Below are positions 32,753 through 42,400 of a stretch of DNA of 64,000 bases, in pieces. The stretch is taken from positions 744,001 to 808,000 of the forward strand of contig NZ_CP025546.1 in NCBI RefSeq assembly GCF_003614435.1, read 5' to 3'. The notes beneath the pieces were generated by a model. It ran no database searches. It saw nothing but the letters and a program-made list of their open reading frames with translations, and was not told where the DNA came from. This DNA comes from Mycobacterium paragordonae. Its GTDB lineage: Bacteria; Actinomycetota; Actinomycetes; Mycobacteriales; Mycobacteriaceae. The stretch's first letter is position 1. The number at the start of each line of letters is the position of its first letter. Both the position numbers and the translations under genes were made by a program.

Positions 32753-35700
32753 TCAGCGCTTACCCGGTGGGCGCGCACCCTTGGCCAGACCCAAGCCCTT
32801 GACCGGCGCGGCCGGCGCGGCGGCGTCTCCGTTGGAGTCGCCGGACGGCGCGGGCTCCGACTTTGCTTCGGTTTCCGCTTCGGCTTCCGGCTCGGCAGGC
32901 TTTGCCGGCTCGGCAGGCTTGGCGGGCGCGGCAGGAGCGCTCTTCTTCGCACCCGGTCGCTTGGCGCCGGCCGCGATACCCAGCCCCTTCACCGGCACCT
33001 CCGGTTTGGCCGGTTCGGCCGGAGCTTCAGCGGGCGCTGCCTCCGCCTTGGCCGGCTCGGCCTTGACCGGCTCAGCCTTGGCCGGCTCAGCAGCCGGTGC
33101 CGCCTTCTTGGCGCCGGGACGCTTCGCGCCGGCGGCCATACCAAGACCCTTCACGGGTGCGGCCGGCGTGGACGCTTCGGCCGGCGCCGTTTCAGCGGGC
33201 GTCTCGGTGGCCTTGCCGGCTTCGGCCGGCGCCGCCTTCTTGGCCCCGGGACGCTTGGCGCCTGCGGCCATGCCTAACCCCTTGGCGGGGGCGGCAGGTG
33301 CGGCGGCTTCCTCCGTTGCGGGAGGTGCGGCAGCCGCCGGTGCCTTCTTCGCGCCGGGGCGCTTGGCGCCGCCCGCCATGCCAAGACCCTTCACCGGGGC
33401 TGCAGGCGTTGCGGCGGCGGGCTTTTCGGCAGGCTCGGCGGCCTCCTCGGCCGGTGCTTCCTCGGGTGCAGCTGCCGGGGCGGCCGCGGCGGCCTTGGGC
33501 TCGGCCTTCTCCACCTTGGCGACTCGCTCTTCGGCTTCCTTGGCGGCGGTGCCCTTCTCGGGCAGCTTCACGCTGTCGCGGTCCAGCGATGCGAGCAGCA
33601 CCTGGGCCACGTCGAGAACCTCGACGCCGCTGCGACCCGCTTCTTCCTGCCGGTCGCCGACGCCGTCGGTGACCATCACCCGGCAGAACGGGCAGGCGAC
33701 CGCGACGGTGGTGGCGTTGGTGGCCAGCGCCTCGTCCACGCGTTCGTGGTTGATGCGCTTGCCGATGTGCTCTTCCATCCACATGCGCGCGCCGCCGGCG
33801 CCACAGCAGAAGCTGCGCTCGGCGTGGCGCGGCATCTCGGTGAGGTTGGCTCCCGCCGCACCGATCAACTCACGCGGCGCTTCGTAGACCTTGTTGTGAC
33901 GGCCCAGGTAGCACGGGTCGTGGTAGGTGATGTCCTGGGAGACGGAGTTGACCGGCACCAGTTTGTTGTCGCGCACCAGTCGGTTCAGCAGCTGGGTGTG
34001 GTGCAGCACGGAGTAGTTGCTGCCGAGCTGTCGGTATTCCTTGCCGAGGGTGTTGAAGCAGTGCGGGCAGGTGACGACGATCTTGCGATCGACGGTCTCC
34101 ACACCTTCGAACACCCCGTCCAGAGTTTCGATGGCCTGCTGCGCCAACTGTTGGAAGAGGAACTCGTTGCCTGACCGGCGCGCGGAGTCGCCATTGCAGG
34201 TTTCTCCGGTGCCCAGGACCATGAATTTGACGCCGGCGATGGAAAGAAGTTCGGCGACGGCCTTGGTGGTCTTCTTTGCTTTGTCGTCGTAGGCGCCGGC
34301 GCAGCCCACCCAGAACAGGTACTCGTATCCCGCGAAGCTTTCGACGTCTTCGCCATACACGGGGACGTCGAAGTCAACCTCGTCGATCCACGACGTGCGG
34401 TCGGCGGCGTTCTGGCCCCACGGATTGCCCTTGTTCTCCAGGTTCTTGAACAATGCGGAAAGCTCCGAGGGGAACTCCGACTCCATCATCACCTGGTAGC
34501 GGCGCATGTCGACGATGTGGTCGATGTGTTCGATGTCCACCGGGCACTGCTCGACGCACGCGCCGCAGGTCACGCAGGACCACAACACGTCGGGGTCGAT
34601 CACGCCGCCCTGCTCGGCAGTGCCGACGAGTGGGCGGGTGGCCTGCTCAGGCCCGGAGCCCATGATGCGGCCGAACCCGGATTCGGGGACGTGATGTTCC
34701 TCGGCGTGCTTCTCCCCGCGAAGTTCTTCGCCGAGCCCACCCTCGGGTGTGCTCTCCAGCGGGGATTCCTTCTCGCCCAGGATGTAGGGCGCCTTGGCCA
34801 TCCAGTGATCCCGCAGGTCCATGATCACGAGCTTGGGCGACAGCGGCTTTGCGGTGTTCCAGGCGGGGCATTGCGATTGGCATCGACCGCACTCGGTACA
34901 GGTGGCGAAGTCGAGCATGCCCTTCCAGGTGAAGTCCTCGATCTTGCCGCGGCCGAAAACTGCGTCTTCCGGCGGGTTTTCGAAGTCAATCGGCTTTCCG
35001 TCGGCCTCGAGTGGCAGCAGCGGGCCCAGTCCATCGGGCAGTCGCTTGAAGGTGACGTTGATGGGGGCCAGGAAGATGTGCAAGTGCTTGGAGTGCAGCA
35101 CGATCAGCAGGAAGACGAGCGCCACGGCGATGTGGGCTAACAGCGCGACGGTTTCGATCCACTCGTTTGCGGTTGTGCCGAGCGGGCTCATAAGCGTGCC
35201 CATGGCGTGGGAGAAGAAGGCGCCGCCGCCGTAGGGGAGAGTTCCGGTGTTCGCCGAGGCGCCGCGGAAGATCGCGAACGTCAAGATGACCAGGAAGATC
35301 ATGAAAAGGATCAGCCACGCGCCTCCGGTGTGGGAGCCGTAGAACCGCGATTGGCGGCCGTATTCCTTGGGCTCCGAGCGCAATCGGATGATCGCGAACG
35401 TGACGATGCCGAAGACCACGCTGAGGGCGATGAAGTCCTGCAGGAAGCCCAGAGCGTCCCAGCGGCCGACGATCGGAATGTGGAAATTGGGTTGGAAAAG
35501 GGTGCCGTAGGCCTCGATGTAAACGGTGACGAGGATGAAGAAGCCCCACATCGTGAAAAAGTGCGCCAGACCGGGGATCGACCATTTCAGCAACTTGCGT
35601 TGTCCGAACACCTCGGAGATCTGCGCCCAGACACGGGTGCCGATGTCGTCGGTGCGTCCGCTTGCCGGCTGTCCGGCCGTGACCAGCTTGTACAACCACC

Positions 35701-35782
35701 AGACACGCTTGAGCGCCAGTGCGCCCACCAACGCGGTCATGCCCAAGCCCACGATGAGCCGGATGAGGGTCTGCGTGGTCAC
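32753..35782 (-). CDS. Membrane iron-sulfur reductase (Rv0338c-type, HdrCD/GlpC-like)
   Basis: A 1009-aa protein. Residues 1-270 contain about five membrane helices of a haem-binding/NarI-like type. Two 4Fe-4S ferredoxin motifs follow, CTECGRCQSQCP (near 290) and CVTCGACVEQCP (near 405). Then come two cysteine-rich CCG domains, as in heterodisulfide reductase/GlpC (CCGAGGARMW near 690). The last 250 residues are an Ala/Pro/Lys/Glu-rich tail with five copies of KGLGxAxGAKRPGAKK. The M. tuberculosis protein is essential and about 880 aa; the difference is mainly this tail. Electron transfer at the membrane is expected, but the physiological donor and acceptor are unknown. Confidence 0.93.
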   Translation of the reverse strand: MTTQTLIRLIVGLGMTALVGALALKRVWWLYKLVTAGQPASGRTDDIGTRVWAQISEVFGQRKLLKWSIPGLAHFFTMWGFFILVTVYIEAYGTLFQPNFHIPIVGRWDALGFLQDFIALSVVFGIVTFAIIRLRSEPKEYGRQSRFYGSHTGGAWLILFMIFLVILTFAIFRGASANTGTLPYGGGAFFSHAMGTLMSPLGTTANEWIETVALLAHIAVALVFLLIVLHSKHLHIFLAPINVTFKRLPDGLGPLLPLEADGKPIDFENPPEDAVFGRGKIEDFTWKGMLDFATCTECGRCQSQCPAWNTAKPLSPKLVIMDLRDHWMAKAPYILGEKESPLESTPEGGLGEELRGEKHAEEHHVPESGFGRIMGSGPEQATRPLVGTAEQGGVIDPDVLWSCVTCGACVEQCPVDIEHIDHIVDMRRYQVMMESEFPSELSALFKNLENKGNPWGQNAADRTSWIDEVDFDVPVYGEDVESFAGYEYLFWVGCAGAYDDKAKKTTKAVAELLSIAGVKFMVLGTGETCNGDSARRSGNEFLFQQLAQQAIETLDGVFEGVETVDRKIVVTCPHCFNTLGKEYRQLGSNYSVLHHTQLLNRLVRDNKLVPVNSVSQDITYHDPCYLGRHNKVYEAPRELIGAAGANLTEMPRHAERSFCCGAGGARMWMEEHIGKRINHERVDEALATNATTVAVACPFCRVMVTDGVGDRQEEAGRSGVEVLDVAQVLLASLDRDSVKLPEKGTAAKEAEERVAKVEKAEPKAAAAAPAAAPEEAPAEEAAEPAEKPAAATPAAPVKGLGMAGGAKRPGAKKAPAAAAPPATEEAAAPAAPAKGLGMAAGAKRPGAKKAAPAEAGKATETPAETAPAEASTPAAPVKGLGMAAGAKRPGAKKAAPAAEPAKAEPVKAEPAKAEAAPAEAPAEPAKPEVPVKGLGIAAGAKRPGAKKSAPAAPAKPAEPAKPAEPEAEAETEAKSEPAPSGDSNGDAAAPAAPVKGLGLAKGARPPGKR

Positions 35783-35950
35783 CGAAGGCCACCTCGATTC
35801 GTCGTCATTCAGATGCGATGAGGCGCGGAAGCGCCTTTGCTAGTCAACAGGTTCATACTGACATCTCGGGGACATCGGCTGCGAGATAGGCAATCCTAAG
35901 TTTGCGCAGATCACCAGCCCAGCGTGGCGGGGTGTGATCAGGCGTACACC

Positions 35951-38347
35951 TCAGCTTTGCGGAGCAAGCATCGCCCGCAGCATCGACAGCATCTCCGAGC
36001 GTGAGCCGGCGCCGAGGCGACGGCGGATCCTGGCGACGTGATGCTCGACGGTTTTTGCCGAGATGAACAGTTGACTTCCGATATCGCGGTAGGGCAGGCC
36101 GAGCAGAAGCAGTTCGGCGACTTCGCGTTCGCGGTCGGACAATGGTGTTCCCGAGGGTGGCTGACGGGGGGACGAGGCGGTGGCTTCGACCTGATCCCCA
36201 GCGCTGGGTGCCTCGACGGAGCCCATGCCGATCTTCAGGTCGCGCGCGAGTTGCAGCATGGCGCCGGCCACTCGCGGATCCGATGTCTGCAGCGCTGCCT
36301 GGCCGGCGAGGCGGGTCGCATCGGAGGTCAACCCGACATGTGACAGCGACCGGGCCGCGGCACCGACCTCGTCCGCGTCCACCTGCCCGGCAAGAACTCG
36401 CAGCCACGTCCGGCCGGCAACCGAAAGCGCCTGAGCGAGAACACTTTGCGCGGCCCCAGCACTAAGGGCCTGCCCGTGGGGTGCGACGGACTCCGGTGAA
36501 TTCGCCAGGATTCCCGCGTGCACACCGGCCCAATGCAGCGGGACCGACCACAGCGGCGGGTTTCCCAGGGAGTTGAGCAGCGCGAACGCCTGATCCAAGG
36601 TGTGCTGCAACTGGTCGACCTGCCGCATGCGGGCTGCCGCAACCCACAGCTCGCCCAATGGCAGCAGCGCAAAAAGGTCCAGGGAGTACTCCGCGAGCAC
36701 CTCGGCGGCCGCGTACCAATGCTTCTGCAGCGCACCGGTATCGCCGCTGCGGCGCGCGATGGCGGTCTGCAGGGCGGCGGCCCACAGTGCGTCGCGGCGG
36801 TGCAGGCCCGCGCCGGACACTGCGGCGACGTCCGCGCTGGCGGACGGCAGTTGCCCGTCCTGCATTTTGATCCAGCCGCAGAGCAGCAGGTGGCGGTGCT
36901 TGAAGAAGGCCTCAGCTTCTGCGCGTACGGCGCGCCCAATCACACTGTGGGCGCGCACCGGATCCCCGCCGTGTATTGCGGCCAGCGTGACGAGTGCGGC
37001 CGGGCTGTCCGGAAAGGCTTCAGCGATAGGGTGTTCGACCGCGATGGATCCGCTGAGCTTGGCCATGGCGGTGGGGTAGGGCTGATCCATAGTCAGCAGC
37101 AGGCCCTCGGCCAGGTTTCGGGATGCGCGTGCCGCGATCGTCGGCGGGCCTGAGTCCTTGAGCCGAACAGCGGCATGGGCGGTAGCGAGGTCGCCCGTCG
37201 CCGTGAGCACGATCGCAGCCGCCGAGCCCACCACGGAATCCGGGTACGGGCCCAGCCAGCCGAAGAGTTCGGCCGCCTGACCGGAATTACCGTCGTGCGT
37301 CGCCACGCTGGCTGCGATGCGCACGGCTGCTGCACGTTCGGCGAAGTCCGGGGACCCGAGCAGACTGTCGGCGAGCGACGCGGCGGCTACACACTCCCCG
37401 CTGAGGGCGAGCGAGTCGGCCAGCTTCGGCGCCAGCCCGGCAGCGCCGACATTTACCGCTGCCCGATAGAACCGGGCGGATTGAGCTGCATCGCAACGGA
37501 TTTCGGCTGCACGGTGAGAGAGGATTGCCGACAATCGCTCGTCGCACAGACCGTGCTCGGCCAGTCGCAGCGCGAAGTCGGGTGACACGGTAGAGATGTC
37601 GAGTTGTGAACGCAGTAAAGAAGTTTCGACTTCGTGGTGGTGGGCGTTGCCGATGATCTGAGCGACGCAATCATGAACAAGCTCCAGGAAGGCGGGCGGG
37701 TATGACGGGTCGATCAGTCCGCTGGCGTGTGCCCGATCCACCAACGTTCGGGCGTCGAGGACCGAAATGCCAAGCGCGGCAGCGACGTCAGCGGAACCCA
37801 GGGTGTGGGTCAACGACATGATCAACAACGCGTCGAGATCGGGCTCGTCGATTCGCCGCAATCGCTCGATGAGCGCGAGCTTGGCGCCGTGTGCCTGGCC
37901 ACCGGTGGATGTCGCTTGGACGAGAAACGGCAGACCCGCGGTGTAGTCCATTTGATGTTCGGCGACCGCCATCGGGCCCAGCACGATCCGCGGTCTGTCT
38001 CGCGCGATAGCCGTCGTCAGGTGACGCAGAGCCGCGTGCTGCTCGTGGGCTTGGGCAGCCACCAGGACGGTCGCGCCGGAGTCACCGACGATTTGGGTGA
38101 GCTTGAGCAGGTCGGCGTCGTCGAGCAGGTGAGCGTCGTCGACGACGAATGCCGTCCCTGGCGGATCGTCGTTACGTGGGGGTCGGGTCAGAACCGGGAC
38201 GCCGGCGTGGCGCAGGCTGTCGCGCGCGGCTGCCAGGAAAGTGGTCTTCCCGGTGCCGATGCCACCGACGATCACTGCCCTGACGGGCGTGGCCGCGGCT
38301 TCTGCGAGTTCGCCGAGCACATCGCGGGCAGCACGCGGAAACTCCAT
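35951..38347 (-). CDS. iniR: LuxR-family ATPase regulator of the ini locus (IniR-type, Rv0339c)
   Basis: A 798-aa MalT-like regulator. An N-terminal P-loop (GGIGTGKTTF, near residues 28-37) is followed by AFVVDDAHLL as Walker B. A long helical-repeat sensor region leads to a C-terminal LuxR helix-turn-helix (LSDREREVAELLLLGLPYRDIGSQLFISAKTVEHHVARIRRRL). The M. tuberculosis homologue controls iniBAC and is known as IniR. I prefer the ATG at 38347 with AGGGGGG upstream; an in-frame start at 38398 adds 17 residues. It is divergent from the Rv0340-type gene. Confidence 0.9.
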   Translation of the reverse strand: MEFPRAARDVLGELAEAAATPVRAVIVGGIGTGKTTFLAAARDSLRHAGVPVLTRPPRNDDPPGTAFVVDDAHLLDDADLLKLTQIVGDSGATVLVAAQAHEQHAALRHLTTAIARDRPRIVLGPMAVAEHQMDYTAGLPFLVQATSTGGQAHGAKLALIERLRRIDEPDLDALLIMSLTHTLGSADVAAALGISVLDARTLVDRAHASGLIDPSYPPAFLELVHDCVAQIIGNAHHHEVETSLLRSQLDISTVSPDFALRLAEHGLCDERLSAILSHRAAEIRCDAAQSARFYRAAVNVGAAGLAPKLADSLALSGECVAAASLADSLLGSPDFAERAAAVRIAASVATHDGNSGQAAELFGWLGPYPDSVVGSAAAIVLTATGDLATAHAAVRLKDSGPPTIAARASRNLAEGLLLTMDQPYPTAMAKLSGSIAVEHPIAEAFPDSPAALVTLAAIHGGDPVRAHSVIGRAVRAEAEAFFKHRHLLLCGWIKMQDGQLPSASADVAAVSGAGLHRRDALWAAALQTAIARRSGDTGALQKHWYAAAEVLAEYSLDLFALLPLGELWVAAARMRQVDQLQHTLDQAFALLNSLGNPPLWSVPLHWAGVHAGILANSPESVAPHGQALSAGAAQSVLAQALSVAGRTWLRVLAGQVDADEVGAAARSLSHVGLTSDATRLAGQAALQTSDPRVAGAMLQLARDLKIGMGSVEAPSAGDQVEATASSPRQPPSGTPLSDREREVAELLLLGLPYRDIGSQLFISAKTVEHHVARIRRRLGAGSRSEMLSMLRAMLAPQS

Positions 38348-38427
38348 GTGCGTACCCCCCTGTGCTCCATAGGCGGTCACCAGCGGCTTTTTCACCATAG
38401 CCGCCCTTGCCCCGTAACCCGGTCATT

Positions 38428-38453
38428 CCCCTAACGCGTCACCCCCTAATGGG
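38428..38453. promoter_or_regulatory. CCCCTAA repeat pair in the iniR / Rv0340-type promoter region
   Basis: ATTCCCCTAA, then five bases, then CACCCCCTAATGGG. The CCCCTAA units are 15 bp apart. The same elements recur before iniB at 39240-39263. Shared motifs at the two promoters of the ini locus suggest a common regulator, possibly the LuxR protein encoded alongside. Confidence 0.4.
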
Positions 38454-38557
38454 TGCCGGGGGTGGGCGGGGTTCGCACCGAACACCGGCGTCTGCATAGC
38501 GGATAGCATCTTGCTAGTGCTTAATTCAGGCGGGCATCTGCCACAGGGAGATCGGTG

Positions 38558-39127
38558 ATGGCTAATTCGTTGCTCGACTTCGTGATCTCGCTGGTGCGCG
38601 ATCCCGAGGTCGCCGCGCGCTACGCCGCGAACCCCGCCCAAGCCATTGCCGACGCGCACCTTACCGATGTGACCAGCGTCGATGTCAACAATTTGATTCC
38701 GATGGTGTCGGATTCGCTATCGATGGGCGGGCTCTCCGGTGCGGCCAGCAGCATGCCGGTCGCCGATCACGGCAATGTGTGGGCAAGCGGTGCGGCGACG
38801 GCGGCATTCGACGCCTTCAGCCCTCATCCGCCGGCTGCGGTGGCACCCCAGCATGCAGCTATCGGTGGTGTCAGTGGCGTGATTAACCAACCGGCATCGC
38901 ATCTGCCGGCCGATGCAACGGGAGGTCCCCCCGCGGTGGGGATTGGTCATCCCGGGCCATCAGCGCTGCTCACAGGTGCTGAAGCGCACGAAGTTGCGTT
39001 CGACCATGGCGGCTTCCCAGCTGGCGACCCCGGTATATGGGACCACTCAGTGATCCATCCGGACGCGCATTCACATGAGGGACAGCCCGATCACCACGCC
39101 TTCGGCATCGACGGCTTGCACGGCTGA
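38558..39127 (+). CDS. IniB N-terminal domain-containing protein (Rv0340-type)
   Basis: A 189-aa protein whose first 55 residues (MANSLLDFVISLVRDPEVAARYAANPAQAIADA) match the N-terminal domain of IniB, encoded next. The remainder is Ala/Pro/His-rich and probably disordered, ending in a His/Asp-rich segment (HPDAHSHEGQPDHHAFG). ATG start at 38558 with GGGAGA upstream. It lies between iniR and iniB, as Rv0340 does. No signal peptide is evident. Function unknown; it probably belongs to the same stress response as iniBAC. Confidence 0.85.
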   Translation: MANSLLDFVISLVRDPEVAARYAANPAQAIADAHLTDVTSVDVNNLIPMVSDSLSMGGLSGAASSMPVADHGNVWASGAATAAFDAFSPHPPAAVAPQHAAIGGVSGVINQPASHLPADATGGPPAVGIGHPGPSALLTGAEAHEVAFDHGGFPAGDPGIWDHSVIHPDAHSHEGQPDHHAFGIDGLHG

Positions 39128-39239
39128 TCTGCGTTGCGTCGCTGCTGCGTCTGGCGGCCTAGACAGCTGGCGAGTACTGTTTGACGTGCATAAATGCTGC
39201 AAACGGGGGTGGTTTCAGCGCGGGGCTGGGGGCAGTGCG

Positions 39240-39263
39240 ATTCCCCTAATCCCCTAATGGGGC
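39240..39263. promoter_or_regulatory. CCCCTAA repeat pair in the iniBAC promoter region
   Basis: ATTCCCCTAATCCCCTAATGGGG has two CCCCTAAT units 8 bp apart, about 145-165 bp before iniB. It shares ATTCCCCTAA and CCCCTAATGGG with the region before the Rv0340-type gene. Downstream, TGGGGCAGCC occurs twice (about 39258 and 39317). The rest of the 278-bp gap holds no gene. Confidence 0.4.
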
Positions 39264-39405
39264 AGCCCTAGCTATCCCGATGGGGCTCCCCCCGGCTGGG
39301 GGTACCGACCCCGATTTGGGGCAGCCGCGAAATCCATACGGTTTATGACAGAGCGCCGGTCACTTCGGCGAACAACTTCACGGTTTCGATCGAAGGGAAA
39401 AGAAG

Positions 39406-42400
39406 ATGACCTCGCTAGTTGACTACATCCTGAGCCTGTTCCGCAGCGAAGAGGCGGCACAGTCGTTCGTCGCTGCACCCGGGCAGGCCATGACCAACGC
39501 CGGTTTGATCAACGTCTCTCCCGCCGAGGTCTCCTCGGCCGTCGCGAGCGCAGTCCCCGGCGCGGTCGTCTCCTCCGACGACCCGATCGGCGCCCTGCAG
39601 CAGGCCGTGGCTGATCAGCACGGCTTCGCGATCCCATCGGCGGATCCGGGCGTCATGTCCAGCTTCATCGCGCAAGACGCCGGTCCCGTTCTCGGCAACG
39701 CCGGGCTGGTGGCCGGTGACGCCGGCCTCGTTGCTACGGACGCGGGCCTGATCGCCGCGGACGCGGGCGTCGGATTGGCAGGCGCGGTCGCGTCCGACGT
39801 TGGTGTGGGTCTGGCGAACGGCATCAACGCCGGTCTGGTCGGACAGAGCGGGTTGGGCGTGCAGACCGGTCTCGTTGGGCCCGCTCCCGGGCTGGCCTTC
39901 GTGGAGCCGACCGGCGGCGTCGGTGCCGGAGTCGGTGCCGGAGTCGGTGTCGGAGCCCAAGCGGGCCTCGAGGTCGGATTCGGTGTTCAAGCAGGAATCG
40001 GTGCCGGACTTGGCGCCGGCGTCGGAACCGGGGTGGGAGTCGGCGCGCAGGCCGGCGTTGAGTTCGGCGTGCAAGCCGAGATCGGTGCCCAGGCCGGTGT
40101 AGTCGGCGGTATTGGTGGCGGTGCCGGTGTCGGTCTCGGTGGTGGGATCGGTGGCCAGGCCGGTATCGGGCTCGGGGGCCAGGTCGGACTCGGCGGTGGC
40201 ATCGGCGCTGGCGCCGGCGGCGTCATCGGTGGCGGGGTCGGTGGCGGTGTCGGACTGGGTGGCCAGGTCGGCGGCGGACTGGGTGTCGGCGGCCAGGTCG
40301 GCGGTGGCCTCGGTGTTGGCGGTCAGGTCGGCGGCGCGATCGGCGGTGGTGTTGGTGGTCAGGTCGGCGGTGGCCTCGGTGGTGCTGTGGGTGTCGGTGG
40401 TCAGGTTGGTGGCGCGGTAGGCGCTGGCGGCCAGATCGGTGGTGGCATCGGCGGTGGTGTTGGTGGTCAGGTCGGTGGTGGCCTTGGCGGCGCGGTGGGT
40501 GTCGGTGGTCAGGTTGGTGGCGCGGTGGGCGCTGGTGGCCAGGTTGGCGGTGCGATCGGTGCTGGTGGTCAGGTTGGCGGTGCCATTGGTGGTCAGGCCG
40601 GCGGTGCGATCGGTGGTGGCATCGGTGGTGGTGTTGGTGGCCAGGTCGGTGGTGGCCTTGGTGGCGCGGTGGGTGTCGGTGGCCAGGTTGGCGGTGCGAT
40701 CGGTGCCGGTGGCCAGGTTGGCGGGGCCATTGGTGGTCAGGCCGGCGGTGCGATCGGTGGTGGCATCGGTGGTGGTGTTGGTGGCCAGGTCGGTGGTGGC
40801 CTTGGTGGCGCGGTGGGCGCTGGTGGCCAGGTTGGCGGTGCGATCGGTGCTGGTGGTCAGGTTGGCGGTGCCATTGGTGGTCAGGCCGGCGGTGCGATCG
40901 GTGGTGGCATCGGCGGTGGTGTTGGTGGCCAGGTCGGTGGTGGCCTTGGCGGCGCTGTAGGTGTCGGAGGCCAGGTTGGCGGTGCGATCGGTGCTGGTGG
41001 TCAGGTTGGCGGTGCCATTGGTGGTCAGGCCGGCGGTGCGATCGGTGGTGGTGTTGGTGGCCAGGTCGGTGGCGGGCTTGGTGGTGCTGTGGGTGTCGGT
41101 GGTCAGGTTGGTGGCGCGGTGGGCGCTGGTGGCCAGGTTGGCGGTGCCATTGGTGGTCAGGCCGGTGGTGCCATTGGTGGTCAGGCCGGCGGTGCGATCG
41201 GTGGTGGTGTTGGTGGCCAGGTCGGCGGTGGCATCGGTGGCGCCGTGGGCGTCGGTGGTCAGGTCGGCGGCGCGGTAGGCGCTGGCGGCCAGGTTGGCGG
41301 TGCGATCGGTGCTGGTGGTCAGGTTGGCGGTGCCATTGGTGGTCAGGCCGGCGGTGCGATCGGTGGTGGTGTTGGTGGCCAGGTCGGCGGTGCGATCGGT
41401 GCTGGTGGCCAGGTTGGCGGTGCGATCGGCGCTGGCGGCCAGGTTGGTGGCGCTATTGGTGCCGGTGGTCAGGTTGGCGGTGCCCTTGGTGGTCAGGCCG
41501 GCGCAGCCATTGGTGGTGGCATCGGCGGTGGTGTTGGTGGCCAGGTCGGTGGCGGCCTCGGTGGCGCCGTGGGTGTCGGTGGTCAGGTTGGTGGCGCGGT
41601 AGGCGCTGGTGGCCAGGTTGGCGGTGCGATCGGCGCCGGTGGCCAGGTTGGCGGTGCGATCGGTGCCGGTGGTCAGGTTGGCGGGGCCATCGGCGCCGGT
41701 GGCCAGGTCGGTGGTGGCCTCGGTGGTGCTGTGGGTGTCGGTGGTCAGGTTGGTGGCGCGGTAGGTGCTGGCGGCCAGGTTGGCGGTGCGATCGGCGCTG
41801 GCGGTCAGGTTGGCGGGGCCATCGGCGCTGGTGGCCAGGTCGGTGGTGGCCTCGGTGGCGCGGTGGGTGCTGGTGGCCAGGTCGGTGGCGGGCTTGGTGG
41901 CGCGGTGGGTGCTGGTGGTCAGGTTGGCGGTGCGATCGGCGCTGGCGGTCAGGTCGGTGGGGCCCTTGGTGGTCAAGCCGGCGGCGCGATCGGCGGCGGG
42001 CTTGGTGGCGGTATCGGCGCCGGGGCCCAGGCCGGTGTCGGCGCTGGTGCCCAGGCCGGAATCGCGGCGGGTGGTCAGGCGGGCGCCGCGGCAGGTGCCC
42101 AGGCGGGCCTCGCCGGCCAGGCGGGCCTTGCCGGGCAGGCCGGGATGGCTGGGCAAGCTGGTCTCGCCGGGCAGGCCGGAGTTGCCGGCCAAGCCGGTCT
42201 CGCCAGTCAGGCGGCTCTGGGTGGACACGCCGCCACCGCTGGCAGCATCGCCGGCACCAACGCCGCGCTCGGCGCAGGAGCAGGAAGCCAGGCCGGACTC
42301 ATTGCGAGCGAGGGCGCAGCGCTGAACGGCGCTGCCACGCCCCACGTCGCAGGCCCGATCGGCGGAGTCGGCGTGGGCGGCCAGGCCGGTGCCGCCGGCG

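Noticed and set aside
40112-42325. Several +1-frame open readings in the iniB repeat (Val/Arg/Ala-rich).
   Set aside because: They are frame shadows of the Gly-rich repeat, broken into pieces, with no homology.
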